Assembly: GCF_023278565.1 (NCBI RefSeq)
Contig: NC_064677.1
Location: 6,696,001 to 6,760,000 of the forward strand
Source of the DNA: Colletotrichum lupini
Taxonomy: Eukaryota > Ascomycota > Sordariomycetes > Glomerellales > Glomerellaceae
Length of the DNA stretch: 64,000 bases
Direction: 5' to 3'
The position numbers and the translations under genes are program-made. The number at the start of each line of letters is the position of its first letter. Position 1 is the first letter of the stretch. Shown one piece after another: positions 36,655 to 48,856 of this stretch. Below the pieces are notes generated by a model. That model was given only the letters and a program-made list of their open reading frames with translations, was not told the origin of the DNA and searched no databases.

Positions 36655-39289
36655 TCACCAATTCCCTCCCGTCTTTTCTTCCAAACTTTTCTCAAGATCG
36701 TGCGCCGGGCATGAAGTGCGAATGGGGCTCGACGAGTTGCTCGAAATGTCCAACATCTCTTTGGCATCCTCAAAAACCAGAAAATCTGATGAGCTGTCCT
36801 CTTCAGACTCGATTTCATAACCCAAAGGGTTCAGCAAACCCGACTCCATGAGCTCGTCAATGCTTCCATGGGCTTTGGCTTCCATTTTCAGCACCGATAG
36901 CAACTCATCAAAGGCTACGCTCAGCTCATCTGACGAGTCATTACGCCCATCGATGACTTCCTTGTAGTGATCCAGTATATACGTTTTGTCAGGATAGCTT
37001 CGAAGATGCTCGGCTGCCGTTAAGAGAAGTATTGTTTCGACGTCGGCATATCTAGCGACTGTCTCCAAGAGGTTGGGTCCCTTCAGTCTTGGGCACTCGT
37101 TGTAGTCGAACCATCTCTCGAGAAGGAGTTTCAGAACGCTATGGTTGTTGTATTGAATTGCTGCAGTCAGGGGTGTTTGGCCAGCTTTCGAAGTCGCGTT
37201 GATGTCGGCTCCGTATTCCAGGAGAAGCATTGCATGAGCGGCGCTGTTTCCCCTCGCAACATGCAGGAGTGGTGTGACGCCATCCACACCGCTCGCTTCA
37301 ATTTTTGCGTTAAAATCCAGTAAAGTCTTCATTAGGACCGGGTCCGGCGCGTTACGTGCGGCGCAATTGAGCGGTGTGCCGAATTTGACCGACGGTGGCA
37401 GTTCGGGATCCGGTAGTGCTCCGGCCTCCAGAAGAAGTCGAACACACACTGACTGGTTCTGATTAGCAGCGAGAGTGAGTGGCGTATTGAGTTTCTTGTC
37501 CATGTTATTGGGATCAGCACCCCAGCTGAGGAGTGTCACCACGGCTCGCTCGTCGCCTCTCGCTGCTGCCCACTGCAGTGCTGTCCGTCCTGTGCCGTCT
37601 GGAAAGTCTAATGACTTTGGGTCCTGCCGTATTTCCTCTTCTAAATCACCGATACAAAGGCCTAGGACAATCTTATGAATACGAGCAAAGTTTTGGCGTT
37701 CATTGAAATCACTACCCTCCGCAATGAGCCGAAGAATCTCAATGACTTCCTGTGAGATGTTGGCCCGCAGTATTATGTCTCCTGCCTTGTCGCTTGGGCA
37801 ATCATCACTTGGTGCAATCGGCCTGTAAGTCAACATGTTTAGTACATCACAAGGTATTGCGAGAAATCGTCGAGTTGTTGGCATACTTATAGGTTGGATC
37901 TGCCCCTGCAGACATCAGAAACTTGCATGTCTCATACTGTTGCCCATACAGCGCCCACTAAATACTGTTAGCAACATGCCCTGAATTGACAAAGAGCCTG
38001 CTTCACTTACTCGGAGAAGAGAGTATCCTCGCGTTGAGCTAACATCACGAGGCGATGCTAGTCCCTGACCAAACAAACTCTTCAAGCCTTGTATATTTCC
38101 ATCAAGCGCATAGCTCACACATTGCGATGAATCCGGTACGCGTCGCAAGGTGCTCAGTTGAAGGGAAGGGCCAACATTCGCTTCGTACGATAGATGTAGA
38201 CGAATGATTTGAGACCAGCACACCCCCAATGGAAACCAATATTCAACATTGACCGCCGGTGTCTGCCCCTTAATACACGCTGCTGAGTCGCATTTGGTGT
38301 TCAGCAAAGGCAGCCCGCTGTAACCTAGCATCAGCTGGCCAACCATACGGTCCATGAATGACGGGGACTTTCTGAGCTTTGAGGAGTGGCAAGAGCAAAG
38401 ACAGGTCGACTGACACGTTGTACGATTCTGGCGTAGACGAACTCCGACAGACGCAGACTTTTCTTGGATTCGCGCAGCCGAAGCTGGGCTGACGGCTCGG
38501 ACGACACGTCTCCTCGCAGGCGGCGTCGATGCATTGTAAAGTCGGCCGACCTGAGTGACTTGTGAGGTATGTATGTCTGTTGCCTGGGCTTGAAGAAGTG
38601 CCTCAAGCTTGTTTAAACGCTCATCGACTTGGGAGTATGACCTGTTTAACGACTCCTTCATTGTGCCGTGATGTTCATTAAGCAGAGCTTGTATGAAATC
38701 GTCTTGCGCTTCCTTCTCGGGGTAAACTGAGTCCTTCGAGTGCGATATTTTCAAGCTGAGCTCTTCTAAACAGAGACGGACGTGCATCATATCTTGTCTG
38801 GTGAAAGTCAGCCACATGAGCCCTTAGATATGGGTTCGATACGTTTCAAGAGCCGACTCACGAATTTGACGCGCCCAGGAGGACATTCAGACTTGATTTT
38901 ACTTGCTTGATCTGCTCCTGAAGCGAGGACACGGTGCCTTGCTCTCTCCTCCACATTAGTACACGAGAAATAGCCTCTTTCTTCTTCGTTCCGGTTGCTA
39001 GAAGACGCTCGAGGATTGCTTTCAGGTCTACCAAGACATTATTCCCTCTAACCAAGAGGGGCAGCAGCGTCGATTCACCGTAGGCATCCTGCCCGGAGAC
39101 CCTTCTGTCCTTGACAGCGATGGCAACTTGCTGTAACACAACATTGAAGTCTTGGATTTCGTTGCTCAGCGCATGCATGCGGCCGGGTAAAGAATCCCAG
39201 TCTTCCCGAATCCCAGCGAGGAGGTTGGCAACTTGCGCCGCTACGGTCGTTATCGCAATGATGCCTGCTGAAATCGACAAAGGATCCAT
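36655..39289 (-). CDS. NLR-type N-terminal domain plus ankyrin repeats, no NACHT
   Basis: Four minus-strand exons: 39289-38862, 38797-38011, 37957-37887 and 37822-36655, joined in frame to 817 residues. The start MDPLSISAGIIAITTVAAQV resembles the helical N-terminal domain found before NACHT/NB-ARC in many fungal STAND proteins. A predicted coiled coil lies near residues 200-240. A middle region without known motif contains a Cys cluster (STCLCSCHSS). From about residue 385 ankyrin repeats run to about 700, with clear units such as TGRTALQWAAARGDERAVVTLL and TPLTLAANQNQSVCVRLLLEAGA. The C-terminus is acidic and Ser-rich. No Walker A or B motif is present, so it is not a full NLR. It may be a regulatory or adaptor protein. 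Divergent from the aminotransferase; convergent with ade1 at 255 bp. Confidence 0.8.
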
Positions 39290-39632
39290 TATGAAAGACT
39301 GGTGTTGCGTGGACCCTGTCGCACAGAAGCGGGGAAGTTTGGCAAGGTGAGGAATGACTTGTTTGCTTGAGGTGGCAAGACGACACCGAGCCGCGAGGCT
39401 GCAGGCTGGATGTGAACCAACAGAGGATAGCCATTGAGTGCTATCAGCTACAATGTGCAGATGAACACGTGATGCCTGCAAGGGTCTTTTAACGAGACAT
39501 ACCTTTACCCCGCGCTTAGCCATGTTCATCTCTCACCCAACGCGAACGAGGACGTGGTGTTTTTACCGTCCCAATCGAATAGAGTCAGCACAAGCGACCA
39601 GAGCAGCCATTCTAGTTTGGCCGGTTGCCAAT
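39290..39632. promoter_or_regulatory. Divergent upstream region, ankyrin protein and aminotransferase
   Basis: 343 bp between the two preferred start codons. An in-frame upstream ATG for the aminotransferase exists at 39522. Confidence 0.45.
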
Positions 39633-40993
39633 ATGGTGTCTCTTGATGGCCAACCGTCACCAGGACTAACGAATACCTTTGGAACTCAAATGCGAGAGGA
39701 GTGCTTCACTTTCTCTGAGGGTTATCGACCACTTAATCATGGTTCATTTGGGACTTTCCCAAAAGAGGTTCGGGATTACCAAAGGCAATTGCAGGACGAG
39801 AGCGAAGCGCGGCCAGACACATTTATACGTTATACCTACCTCAAGCTTCTCAAAGAGAGCAAGATAGCTGTTGCATCGCTCCTAGGAGCGGATCCCGGCG
39901 AAGTTGTGCTTGTTCAGAACGCAACCACTGGAGTCAATACTGTGCTTCGCAACGTGGATTTTCAACCCAGCGATACAATCCTTCACTTCGGAACCATCTA
40001 TGGTGCTTGCTCTAAGACGATTCAATCACTGTCAGAAGACCGTCCGCTCTCATCATACGCAATTGACATAACGTATCCAATCGACGATGATGAGATTCTG
40101 TGGCGGTTCCGAAGTGCGATTGACGAGGTCAAGAGTCAGGGAAAGACCCCGAGACTCGCTATGTTCGACACAGTTCTCACATTCCCCGGAGCCCGATTTC
40201 CTTTCGAAAGGCTAGTGGCGACCTGCAAAGAGCTTGGGATTTTGAGTTTCATCGATGGAGCTCATGGTGTCGGTCACATCGATCTGACTCACCTCGGTGA
40301 TGTTAGTCCGGACTTCTTTATCAGCAACTGCTACAAGTAAGCCAACCTGCAACACCGCTTCGAAGAATATTGTAACGCTAACTTCGAGTTGGGTGGTTGA
40401 TGGTCCCGAGGGGATGTGCCGTCCTATATGTCCCGTTCCGGAACCAACACATGATTTCCTCGACAGTGCCCACATCATGGGGCTACGAGATCAAAGAGGA
40501 GAGAGACAAGATGGATCATCGAGCCTATTTCTCCAGACTGTTTGACAAGATATCCACCACAGACAACACGCCTTACTGCTGTATACCCAAAGCACTCGAC
40601 TTTCGGAATCGAGTCTGTGGTGGCGAAGCAAAGCTTCGCGAGTACTGCGAGGACCTTGCGCTTCGAGGCGGTGACAGAATGGCAAAGATTCTCGGCACAG
40701 AAGTCCTAGGCGCTTCTTCGGCATCATTTCGGCGGTGCTGCTTCGTCAATGTTCAGCTTCCTCTATCTCTAAAGGAACTCGACGTCGACGCATCATCAGG
40801 ACTAGGCATCGCGAAATGGATGCAAGAACTAACGCCAGCTGAGTATGAGACTTACATCCCCATTAAGTTCTACGCAGGCGGCTTTTGGTGTAGGATCAGT
40901 GGTCAGGTGTACTTGACGGTGGAAGATTTCGAGTGGGCGGCAGAGACTTTGCTCCTAATCTGCAAGCGGGCAAAGGCCGGGGAGTGGAAATGA
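39633..40993 (+). CDS. Class V PLP-dependent aminotransferase (isopenicillin-N epimerase / Egt2-like), acceptor site abnormal
   Basis: Fold-type I PLP enzyme. Relatives include isopenicillin-N epimerase, LolT-like proteins and hercynylcysteine sulfoxide lyase; the substrate cannot be inferred. Exon 1 is 39633-40336 (start possibly 39522). Motifs: LNHGSFGTFP near the N-terminus, ATTGVNTVL, FIDGAHGVGHIDL, and SNCYK with the PLP lysine (residue 235) at the exon boundary. The family normally continues K-W-L-x-x-P-R-G-C. The frame of exon 2 fits this only if it starts at 40393, but the two bases before it are gg, not ag. The first in-phase AG is at 40409-40410 and would remove six conserved residues just after the lysine (428 instead of 434 residues). 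The donor gtaagc and a ctaac branch site are intact. Either an acceptor mutation, an unusual splice, or a sequence error is likely. Confidence 0.8.
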
Positions 40994-41276
40994 AGAATGA
41001 ATGCAATTCTTTCACCATGGATGACTTGTGGCAGGATTACTGGGATTCGAGGAGATCCCGTGAGATTTTTCTGTCTCAGTAAATCATGACACTATGCTTC
41101 ACAGATCTATGAATCCAGCCTAGTACTTATTCAGCTTTCGATAGAATATGATGATATATGTCCAATGCTAGTGGAAGCGCATGGTTGGAACCAATAGTTG
41201 GTCAGTCACCTCACTTATTGTACGTATAAACATGAACAATGAAAGATTTCTTACTACTTTAATAAGAAGCAACTAT

Positions 41277-44200
41277 CTAGTCATGATATATAAACTGGTC
41301 AACAAGCTGTGCTATGCCACCCACAGTCGCCAAAATGCCCACCCCCGCCGCGCCTAAGCCCGCCCGCCCAAGCGTGCCGAAACCTTTCGCCCAGGTTCCG
41401 ACGGCGGTCGTAATCCCCCTGAACATCTGCGTGTTCTGGGCGACTGGCAAGCCAGCCGAGAGGGTGCCGGTCATGATGTCCATCACCAGGTCCAGCGAGG
41501 TCACCTCGTTGTGGGTGCCATATGCCCAATTATCAGCGGCGTTGGTAGCAAAGTTCTGACCGACGTTGGCGCTCGGGTTCAAGCCTAGACGGAGTGCGAA
41601 TTGCTTCATGGCCAGCACGCTCGGGCTGGGACGTGCCGCGCCGCCGGTAGCCTCAGCCAGCGCCGTCGTCTTCGCTCCCTGTGCTCCATCTGATGCTGCC
41701 GCCGCCCCATAGTTGGTGCCGGTATTGGACCGCGCAACGCGCGACGTTGATATCAACGGCTCGTCCGGGTCGACGAGCGGTTCAGACCTGCGCGTGGCGA
41801 GACCGGCGGCTTCCTGCTCCTGGTCGACGAGTATGTTGGCATTGGCGCTGGTGTCTTCGGCGACCTCGGGGGCCACGACATCGCTAATGTCGGATACAGC
41901 GCTCCCAGCCGTCGGCCCCGTATCTGCCGCCGCCGTCTCGAGGGAACCCGCCGCCGCCTTGGTCATGAAGCCTGCGCCACTCCAATACGCGCCCAGTCCG
42001 CCCGTGATGGCGCCCGTTACGGCTCCCACAGCGCCTCCGATGGCCACCTCGACCGCCCAGCCCTTGAAGAAGGTCCCCGCGTCCGTGACGTTGCGGTGTT
42101 TCCACGCATACGTGACCGACGCCATGCCTGCGCCCAACAGGAAGCCTGACGCACTAGACGGTAAAGATTGATAAGTCAACGTTGTTCGGGGAAACGGTAC
42201 AAGTCGTCAAGATTCAAATAAGCAAGAGAACAGAAAGGAAACGATGTTACTTACGCGCCTAACCCGATCGCAGCAAGGATTGGAAGATCCGCGCCCAATG
42301 TCACAACAGTAAGGACGATAAACGCCGCGATCAAGAGCACCCCGACCACGATCGCGACCCAGAACATCCACGAAAAATGCCCGGTTGGGTCCGTATGGTT
42401 GACTGGATCATTATTCTCGAAAGTCATACGGTTCATGCCGTCCGGGTACAGCGTCTGCCGCAGGGTGAGGATGGAATCCGGGGTGGTGAAGCGGCCTGTA
42501 ACCGGGTCGTACATGCGCGCGCCAAAGTCCAGCAGCTCGCTCAAGTCGTCCATGACGGCTCCCTCAAACTCACGAGAGCTGCGCGAAGTCTTGCTCCCGG
42601 TTGACTTGATCACCTGTCCGTAGTCGTCGTAAGTGATTTGCCTGATCAGACGCCTGTCGGAGCCGTCAAAGACGTGCGTTATGCTCCCTTCGTGGTTCGT
42701 CATAGGCACTCGGAATTTTCGTGATTTTTGGTCCTCTATCGGAGGGGATCCAGACACGGATGGCATAATTTTGGTCCAGACTGTGACTGCTGTTTGATCG
42801 GGAAATTTGAAGTCCTTTTTGACGGTCTTCGAGCCGTCCTTGCTGAGAATCTCCTGGTACTCTGGGCCCGCATTGATCTCGATGGACCCGTCGGGGGCTT
42901 GTCGGACGACGGTGAATAGGCCGTGATCCGAGAACATGATTGATGAGCCCTCTGAGCTTGTCGCAGAGCTCATCTTGCCATTCTCGTCGTAGGTGTAGCT
43001 CATCTCGGGGCCGTCACCATTCTTGCGCGTCGTCAGACGACCGGCAGCGTCCGAAGTGGACCAGAAGACCGTTTTGCCATCCCGGGAGCCTTCGATTCGG
43101 GTGGAATCCTCGTCCGATGAGTAGCTCAGTAACATACCGTCCTTTTCTGTCAAATCTCCCGACGAGCTGTACGAATACTTGCGGTTGACACCTTCGGCGC
43201 TGTGCGACGCGACCAGCCGCCGATCGATATAGTCGTACGCGATGGATGAGCCGCTGACACTCTCGTTAAGGCTGCTAACCTGGTCGAGCGCGTTATACAC
43301 CAGGTTATGATCGACCAGCCTCTTACCTTGACCCTGCTCCTGTCCTTCCAGTAAAGTCATTCTGGTTGGCAGGCCCAGCTTGTCAAACGCAACCTCATGG
43401 TGCCACCCGCCCTGAGCCAACTCAGAACTACGGATCGTCCAGGCTGTAGGTGTGCCCGACTCGCTGAATGCAGTCGTAGATGCAGATATGTCCCAGCCGC
43501 TCTGCCCGCCGCCAACAGGAGGGGCCTGCATCTTCTTCTGGGCCAGCCTAAGTCCAGAGTAGGTTGAGTTCACCGTCGTTGAATCGGGCAGCGTCTGGGT
43601 CAGGATGCGGCCCAGACTGTCGTACGTCCACGCCGATTTGAGCACAACAGATTTGGAACCGTCCCAAAAGGGCACATCACCCGTCAACTTGAGGGATTGG
43701 CCCGTTTTACGGGCCGCTTCGTCGTAGGTGTATTTGTACTCGAGCTTCCGCACCGCCCGCGACTTCCCGGCCGCGTCGACTGTGTCGGGACTGCACTCGA
43801 TCGTAACGCCGGCGAGCAAGCCCTTCCCGGTGCCCGGCTCCTCGAATCGGAACCTCGTGGTCCGTATGACACCGCCCTTAGGGTCTTTGCCGACGATTTG
43901 GACCGTTCTTCCCATCGCGTCGTACGTTCGCTCCAGGGCCTCTCCAAGCACGTTGACCTCCCTGACGAGACGGCCGCTCCCGTCGTAGGAGCGTGTCAGA
44001 CCCCTTGTTCTCTTAAGCGGGTTCTGATATGGGTCGTTGATCTCGACGACGCAACCTAGAGAGTTATACTTGCGCTGTTCGACACGGCCGCCCGCATCGG
44101 TGAGCTCGACGAGCCGGCCCCGTCCATCATACTTCCATGTCTTGACCTGGCCGCTGCCGTTCCGTGACAGAACGATCTTGTCCTTGCCGTCCACACTGGC

Positions 44201-47200
44201 AAACTCCTGATAATCCGTCTCAATGATGGGCCTGGTACTCACCGGCGAGGAAAACTCCCCGATCAGCGCGGCGGTGCTGAAGTGGGTCGTGCGAGTAGAC
44301 CCGCCCCGGCCATAGACGGCGTCTATAGCCGTGAACCCGTCGCTGGGGTTACTTGCCGGCCGTACGAGCAGCACCGCCCTGCCTAGGGCATCGAAGACGG
44401 AGAGTGTCGAGCGGGAATTGTCGGGAGCCGTACTCCAGCCTGAGGGATCGGGCGCGTACAAGGTGCTCCTCACGACGGGATTGTTTCCCGTGTCGTACTC
44501 GAAGAACGCCCACGACCTGCTGGAGGCCACAACGCCGCCGCCACTGCTTTCCGCGTCCAACTGCTCCGCGCTGCGGCGGTTGCGGCCCTTGCAGTCCACG
44601 AAGTGGGTAGCAGGTAACACCGGCATCAAAGACGGACCGGCGAACTTGGCCACGGATTTTGTGGGTGCCGGCTTCGAGGTCACCGGGTCAATGCCGGTCG
44701 TCGCGTATGATGTCTCTTGATTGCGACAGAGTCTTGAAGTCTCCAGTATCTTGCCGAAGTCTTGGCTCTTGACGCTCGTCCCGGCCGGTCCTCCGTCCCA
44801 CTTGGAGTCGTCCGTGTCGGACTTGGTGGCGGTAATCGCCTTGCTTCGCTCCCGGCCCCACTCGTCCACGGTGGTGGTTTGAATGACGCCCTTCTCCGAC
44901 ATGTGAGCCGTTGCGACGCCGTACCTTGCGTCCCACGCGTAAGCCGTCTTGAGGTCGACGCCTGTCCCCTTGAGCGTGGTTCCGACAACATACTGGGGGT
45001 AGAGGCCATCATATGTCATTATCGTCGACAGACCGCTAGTGCTGGTCTCGGCCAGCAAATTGCCAAAAGCATCATATCCGAGGGTGGACTCGACGAACTG
45101 CTGAGAGTCCGAGGACCACAATCGCTGTGTCGTGATGAATCCTTGGTCATTGTACACGAACTGAGTCAGGCTGAGATCTGAGGAGGAAGAGTACGTGCTG
45201 AAGTTATTGCTTCCCGCATTGGAGGTAACCTTGGTGGCAGCGGTAAGGCCTTGAACGCCTAACCGAGTGGTGGGAGCGTACTGGCTAAACTTCCACTGCT
45301 CTCCAAGCCGCGTCTTATTCTTGGTGGGCTCGCTGATCTCATACGAGTACTCTACCGTCCTATCCCTCGACTCACCGTCATACCCAAACTCCGTCATCAA
45401 GAGGCGCTCCGCCACTTTGCCCAAATCATCAAAGTAAGTCCTTGCTCTCAATGTAGCAGGCGGCTCTGCCACTACGCTTGACCGCCTCGAAGTCGTTGGA
45501 GACGGACTTGAGCAGGATCAGTTCGTCCCCGGCCCACGTTGACTGGTGACTCTTTTCCAGCCTCTTGATACGTCGTTGGAGAGCTATTGGAGAGCTGCCG
45601 TACGTGTCGCGGGTCTTGACAAGCCCGCAGAGAGGCCACTCCTGGAAGTAAGTCGTGAGAGCACGCACGCCAGACACGGTCTCGGTGCGCGAGACTTTCT
45701 CAAAGCTGGACCAGCTTCTTCTCTTGACGTCAAAAGCACCGTTATGGTACTTGTACTCGTAGTTGGCAGAGTAAGGAAGCGGATTGACGCTGGCATCGTT
45801 GTCCTCGCGGACGCGAGTCACGAGGTAGGCTGGAATGGCGATACATCGCACATTCTCATCGTCGTCTGCAGGACGGTACGTCTTGTAATCGACACCAGAC
45901 TCGTATACCTCGGCCCGCGTGGCGGAGCCATATTCGATTGTGGACCGTAAACCGATCGGACTGGTGACGGTTTGAAGGTGGTCAGAGAGCTGGACGTTGT
46001 TGTAGATGGGGCGGACGACGGCGTGATTGTCGTATAAAGAGTAGGCGAGCCACCCACAGCGCGACACCCCGTTCAGGTCGATAGGCGTCAGGTGTAGTTG
46101 GTCTGCTGGATCGCCCAGCGAGGCGCCGCCGGTCTGGACGAGAGGCCGTGAAAGGGCCCGGAAGGAGCCCAGCTGGCCGTTACTGTTACCGACGGCCAAG
46201 ATACAATTCCAGGTCTTATTGTCGGCGTTCGGGTATGCGTACGCAATGCCACCAAAACGGGCACTGGAGGGGTTCACGGCAAAGACGCGGCCCAGGTCCA
46301 TCGGTTTCGCCGATGTGACGACAGAGGTCTGCTCGGGCTGCCGCGCGAAATTGCCGTTGGAGTCGTGGAGAAAAGTTGTTGTGGTCATGGTGAAGGTAGC
46401 AGTATCTCCGCCCCCACAGCTGGCAACGCGTGCGGTACAGACAACAATATCCAGACATCCATCGCCGTTGACGTCGCAGACAGCCGTCGAGCGCCGGACC
46501 TTGTCCTCGGGCACGTAAGTCAGGATGGGCTGGGAGCTCAGGAGGCTGAAGGCTTGCCCTTCCGAATTGTGCTGCATAGAGCCCATGCTAATAACGTCTA
46601 CCCATAAACATCGAGACCCAACACCGGCGGAACCTTCCATTACGTGGACGAGGGCTGGCGCGCAGGTCATGTCGTTATGGAAGACAAAATGTTCGATGGT
46701 AAGCCCTCGTACCGGCCACGCAGGCGACTGGCGTGACGGGGGTATGGCATTGGGCCGCGTTATCATGGCGGCCACATCATGAAAGGTGCGGAGGGAGTAG
46801 GTGCGAGCACCATGATCAGTTATCATTTGCAAAATGTCTATCTGGCCGTCACCAGTGGTATCGGCGAGCAAGAAACGGCTGCCGTGTTGCCAGGCGAAAC
46901 CTGACGTGATGATGATGGGCTTGTCGAACCCTTGGCCGTTGGCGCGCAGAACGGCAAAGGACAGGGCATTTCTTTGGGAATCTCTGTACGGGATGACGAG
47001 GTCCGAACGGCCGTCGTGGTTGAGATCGGCCACTAGAATATCGGGGATGTTGTTAACGTCTGTCCAGGGCAACTGAACTGGAGCATGCCCAACGTCCATG
47101 CCGAGGTTCTTGTCGTGAGGCCACTGCAGTTTTGGGGGTGTATACGTCTGAGAGGACTGCTCTTGATGTGAAGGCATCGCGGCCAAGGTGCGCACTTGGA

Positions 47201-48275
47201 AGAGGCCGCTGGGACTAGGCAGCTCCAGACAGACGAGATCACTGTAGCCGCGACCTGTGGTATCAAGGGGCAGGATAGCGGCAGGGGCGGCGCCAGTACG
47301 CAGGGTGAAGGCGCCGGCCGGGTCCTGGGCGAAAGGCGATGTTCCGGCGGCCGAGTCATTGGCCGCGGTATATGTGAAGGTTGTCGGTGTGAGCGCATTC
47401 TTATTTGAGCCACGCTCCGTGATGGAGGCGAGAAGGGACTCGCCGCTGGCAGGAGACGACGTGTAGGTGAGATCAAAAGCCCTGGCCAGATCTGACTGTT
47501 GGGCGCTGTCAGGACTGCCAACACGAGCCTCGATGCGTTCGAGCCTGTAGCCAATGTTGCGCAGCTGACCATGGCGGACAACAACGGCACGATCTGGGCG
47601 GGTGTTGTAGAGGAAAGTCAACCAACAACGGCCCTTGTAGCCGTTGCGGGGGTTGCTGGTGTACTGGATGGTGTCGATATACGACACTTGTGTAGACGAC
47701 GTCGACGACGATCCTTTCTCTGACGGCGGACGAGAGCCTCCAGCAGCCAGACCAGGAGACTGGGAATAGTGGTAGGTGACAGTGTTCCCATGGACGTCTG
47801 TAGTACTGCTGAGACGCCACTGACCGGGCAGCAGCCGACTGTCTGGCGTGGTGCCGTACTCTTTCGTGCGGCCATCAGTATCTAGGAGTTGGAAACCTCC
47901 AGATGCCAGAGATATGACGACCTGGCCCGCGTCGACCTGGGTACAGTAGCGCGCGTCTCCCGTGCCATAGGAGCCCTGGAAGCAGATGAGCTCTGCACCA
48001 TCGACGGCTAGACGCCAGGGAACGGGCACCTCCTTGCTGGCAAGAAAGTCTGGGTGCTGACGGATCGCGCGAGATGGCGCAACTCTCTCGATGGAAGACA
48101 AGCCCGCAACCGCCCAGCGGAGGCCACAAGTGCCGGCAGCATCGCGGGTTTGCGAGTACTGCAGACTGAGCTTGGGAGTATTTCCCTGCCCGATACCAGA
48201 GGGGACGGTGATGGGGAAAGAATAGCTGGCGTGGCCATTGGCGTCAACGGCGAGAGCGCCTGAGGGTCTATCCAT
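41277..48275 (-). CDS. Giant SpvB / FG-GAP / RHS-YD protein, Tc-toxin B-C-like, with a frame change
   Basis: Resembles bacterial insecticidal Tc complex subunits B and C as one polypeptide of about 2,300 residues. First frame 48275-45429 (948 residues): SpvB-like N-terminus (about 1-310), then calcium-type FG-GAP/VCBS propeller repeats (DTTGRGYSDL near 338, DLNHDGRSDL near 417, DTTGDGQIDI near 472, DVNGDGCLDI near 601), then a TcB middle region. Second frame, from about 45472 to 42255: many YD/RHS repeats (for example YDGRGRLVELTDAGG, YDAMGRTVQIVG) ending in an RHS core, RMYDPVTGRFTTPDSI and NDPVNHTDPTGH. A 101-nt intron (42254-42154) leads to the last exon, 42153-41277, encoding Gly/Ala-rich hydrophobic segments and a variable tail of unknown function. 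The two large frames are offset by +1 near 45430-45540 and the join is unresolved. The TcA pore subunit is not in the window. Confidence 0.85.
42154..42254 (-). other. Intron before the C-terminal exon of the RHS gene
   Basis: Begins gtaagt and ends ctag on the minus strand, and joins the post-core hydrophobic segment in phase to the last exon. Presence of a normal fungal intron argues that the gene is established in the fungal genome rather than being bacterial contamination. Confidence 0.85.
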
Positions 48276-48856
48276 GAGTTTCCTGTAGAATGTACGAAAG
48301 AGTACCGTAATTCAGTCCGACGATGTGCGACTGCTAGCTTCGTCTCTTCGATTCTGCAATTCTGTAACAAAAGTAAGTGGTGTGTAGTAAGTGTTTGACA
48401 GAGAGATTTCCGACTTAGATACTTACACGACGGTTGGATGAATGAGTTGGTTGACAAACACACACAAAAGACGAATAAGAAACAATTAGTCTATCCCTTT
48501 GGACGTGAAGCTTTTCAGCTAAGCAGTGATGCGCCACAACTCCATCCCTGTCTTCAGCCGTCGGAGCTAGGATTTCAGCTCACTCGTGACATCTTCTAAC
48601 TTTTGACAAAAACACTCCGTGAAATTCCAGCTGCCTTTCGTAGGGAAAAGCGCAGTATTGGTGAGAGGACACCTTTCTTTACCCCGTCAGCTCAGAGGCG
48701 AAGCCACTCTGCGATGCTCATAATACTCCGTCTTAACCCGTTCAATATTGATTGCCAACCAGTGAGGTAGTCGTCAAAATAGTAGCACATGCCAAACCAC
48801 ACTCACCTACACACGCGCACACACAAGACTCTGATCTTAGTCCGCAACAATTCACC
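48276..48856. promoter_or_regulatory. Shared divergent region of the RHS gene and its partner, with a 5' UTR intron
   Basis: 581 bp separate the two start codons. On the minus strand a well-formed intron, gtaagt to ttacag (48426-48362, 65 nt), lies upstream of the RHS ATG with no coding sequence attached, so it is likely a 5' UTR intron. The arrangement suggests co-regulation of the two genes. Confidence 0.6.

Noticed and set aside
45429..48275. Treating the two RHS-gene frames as two independent neighbouring genes
   Set aside because: The second frame has no promoter space or ATG near its beginning and the domains form one continuous series; kept as one gene with an unresolved frame change, though separate products are not excluded.
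48008..48463. Minus-strand frame overlapping the RHS start as an upstream coding exon
   Set aside because: It runs through the well-formed 5' UTR intron and is in another frame than the SpvB domain.
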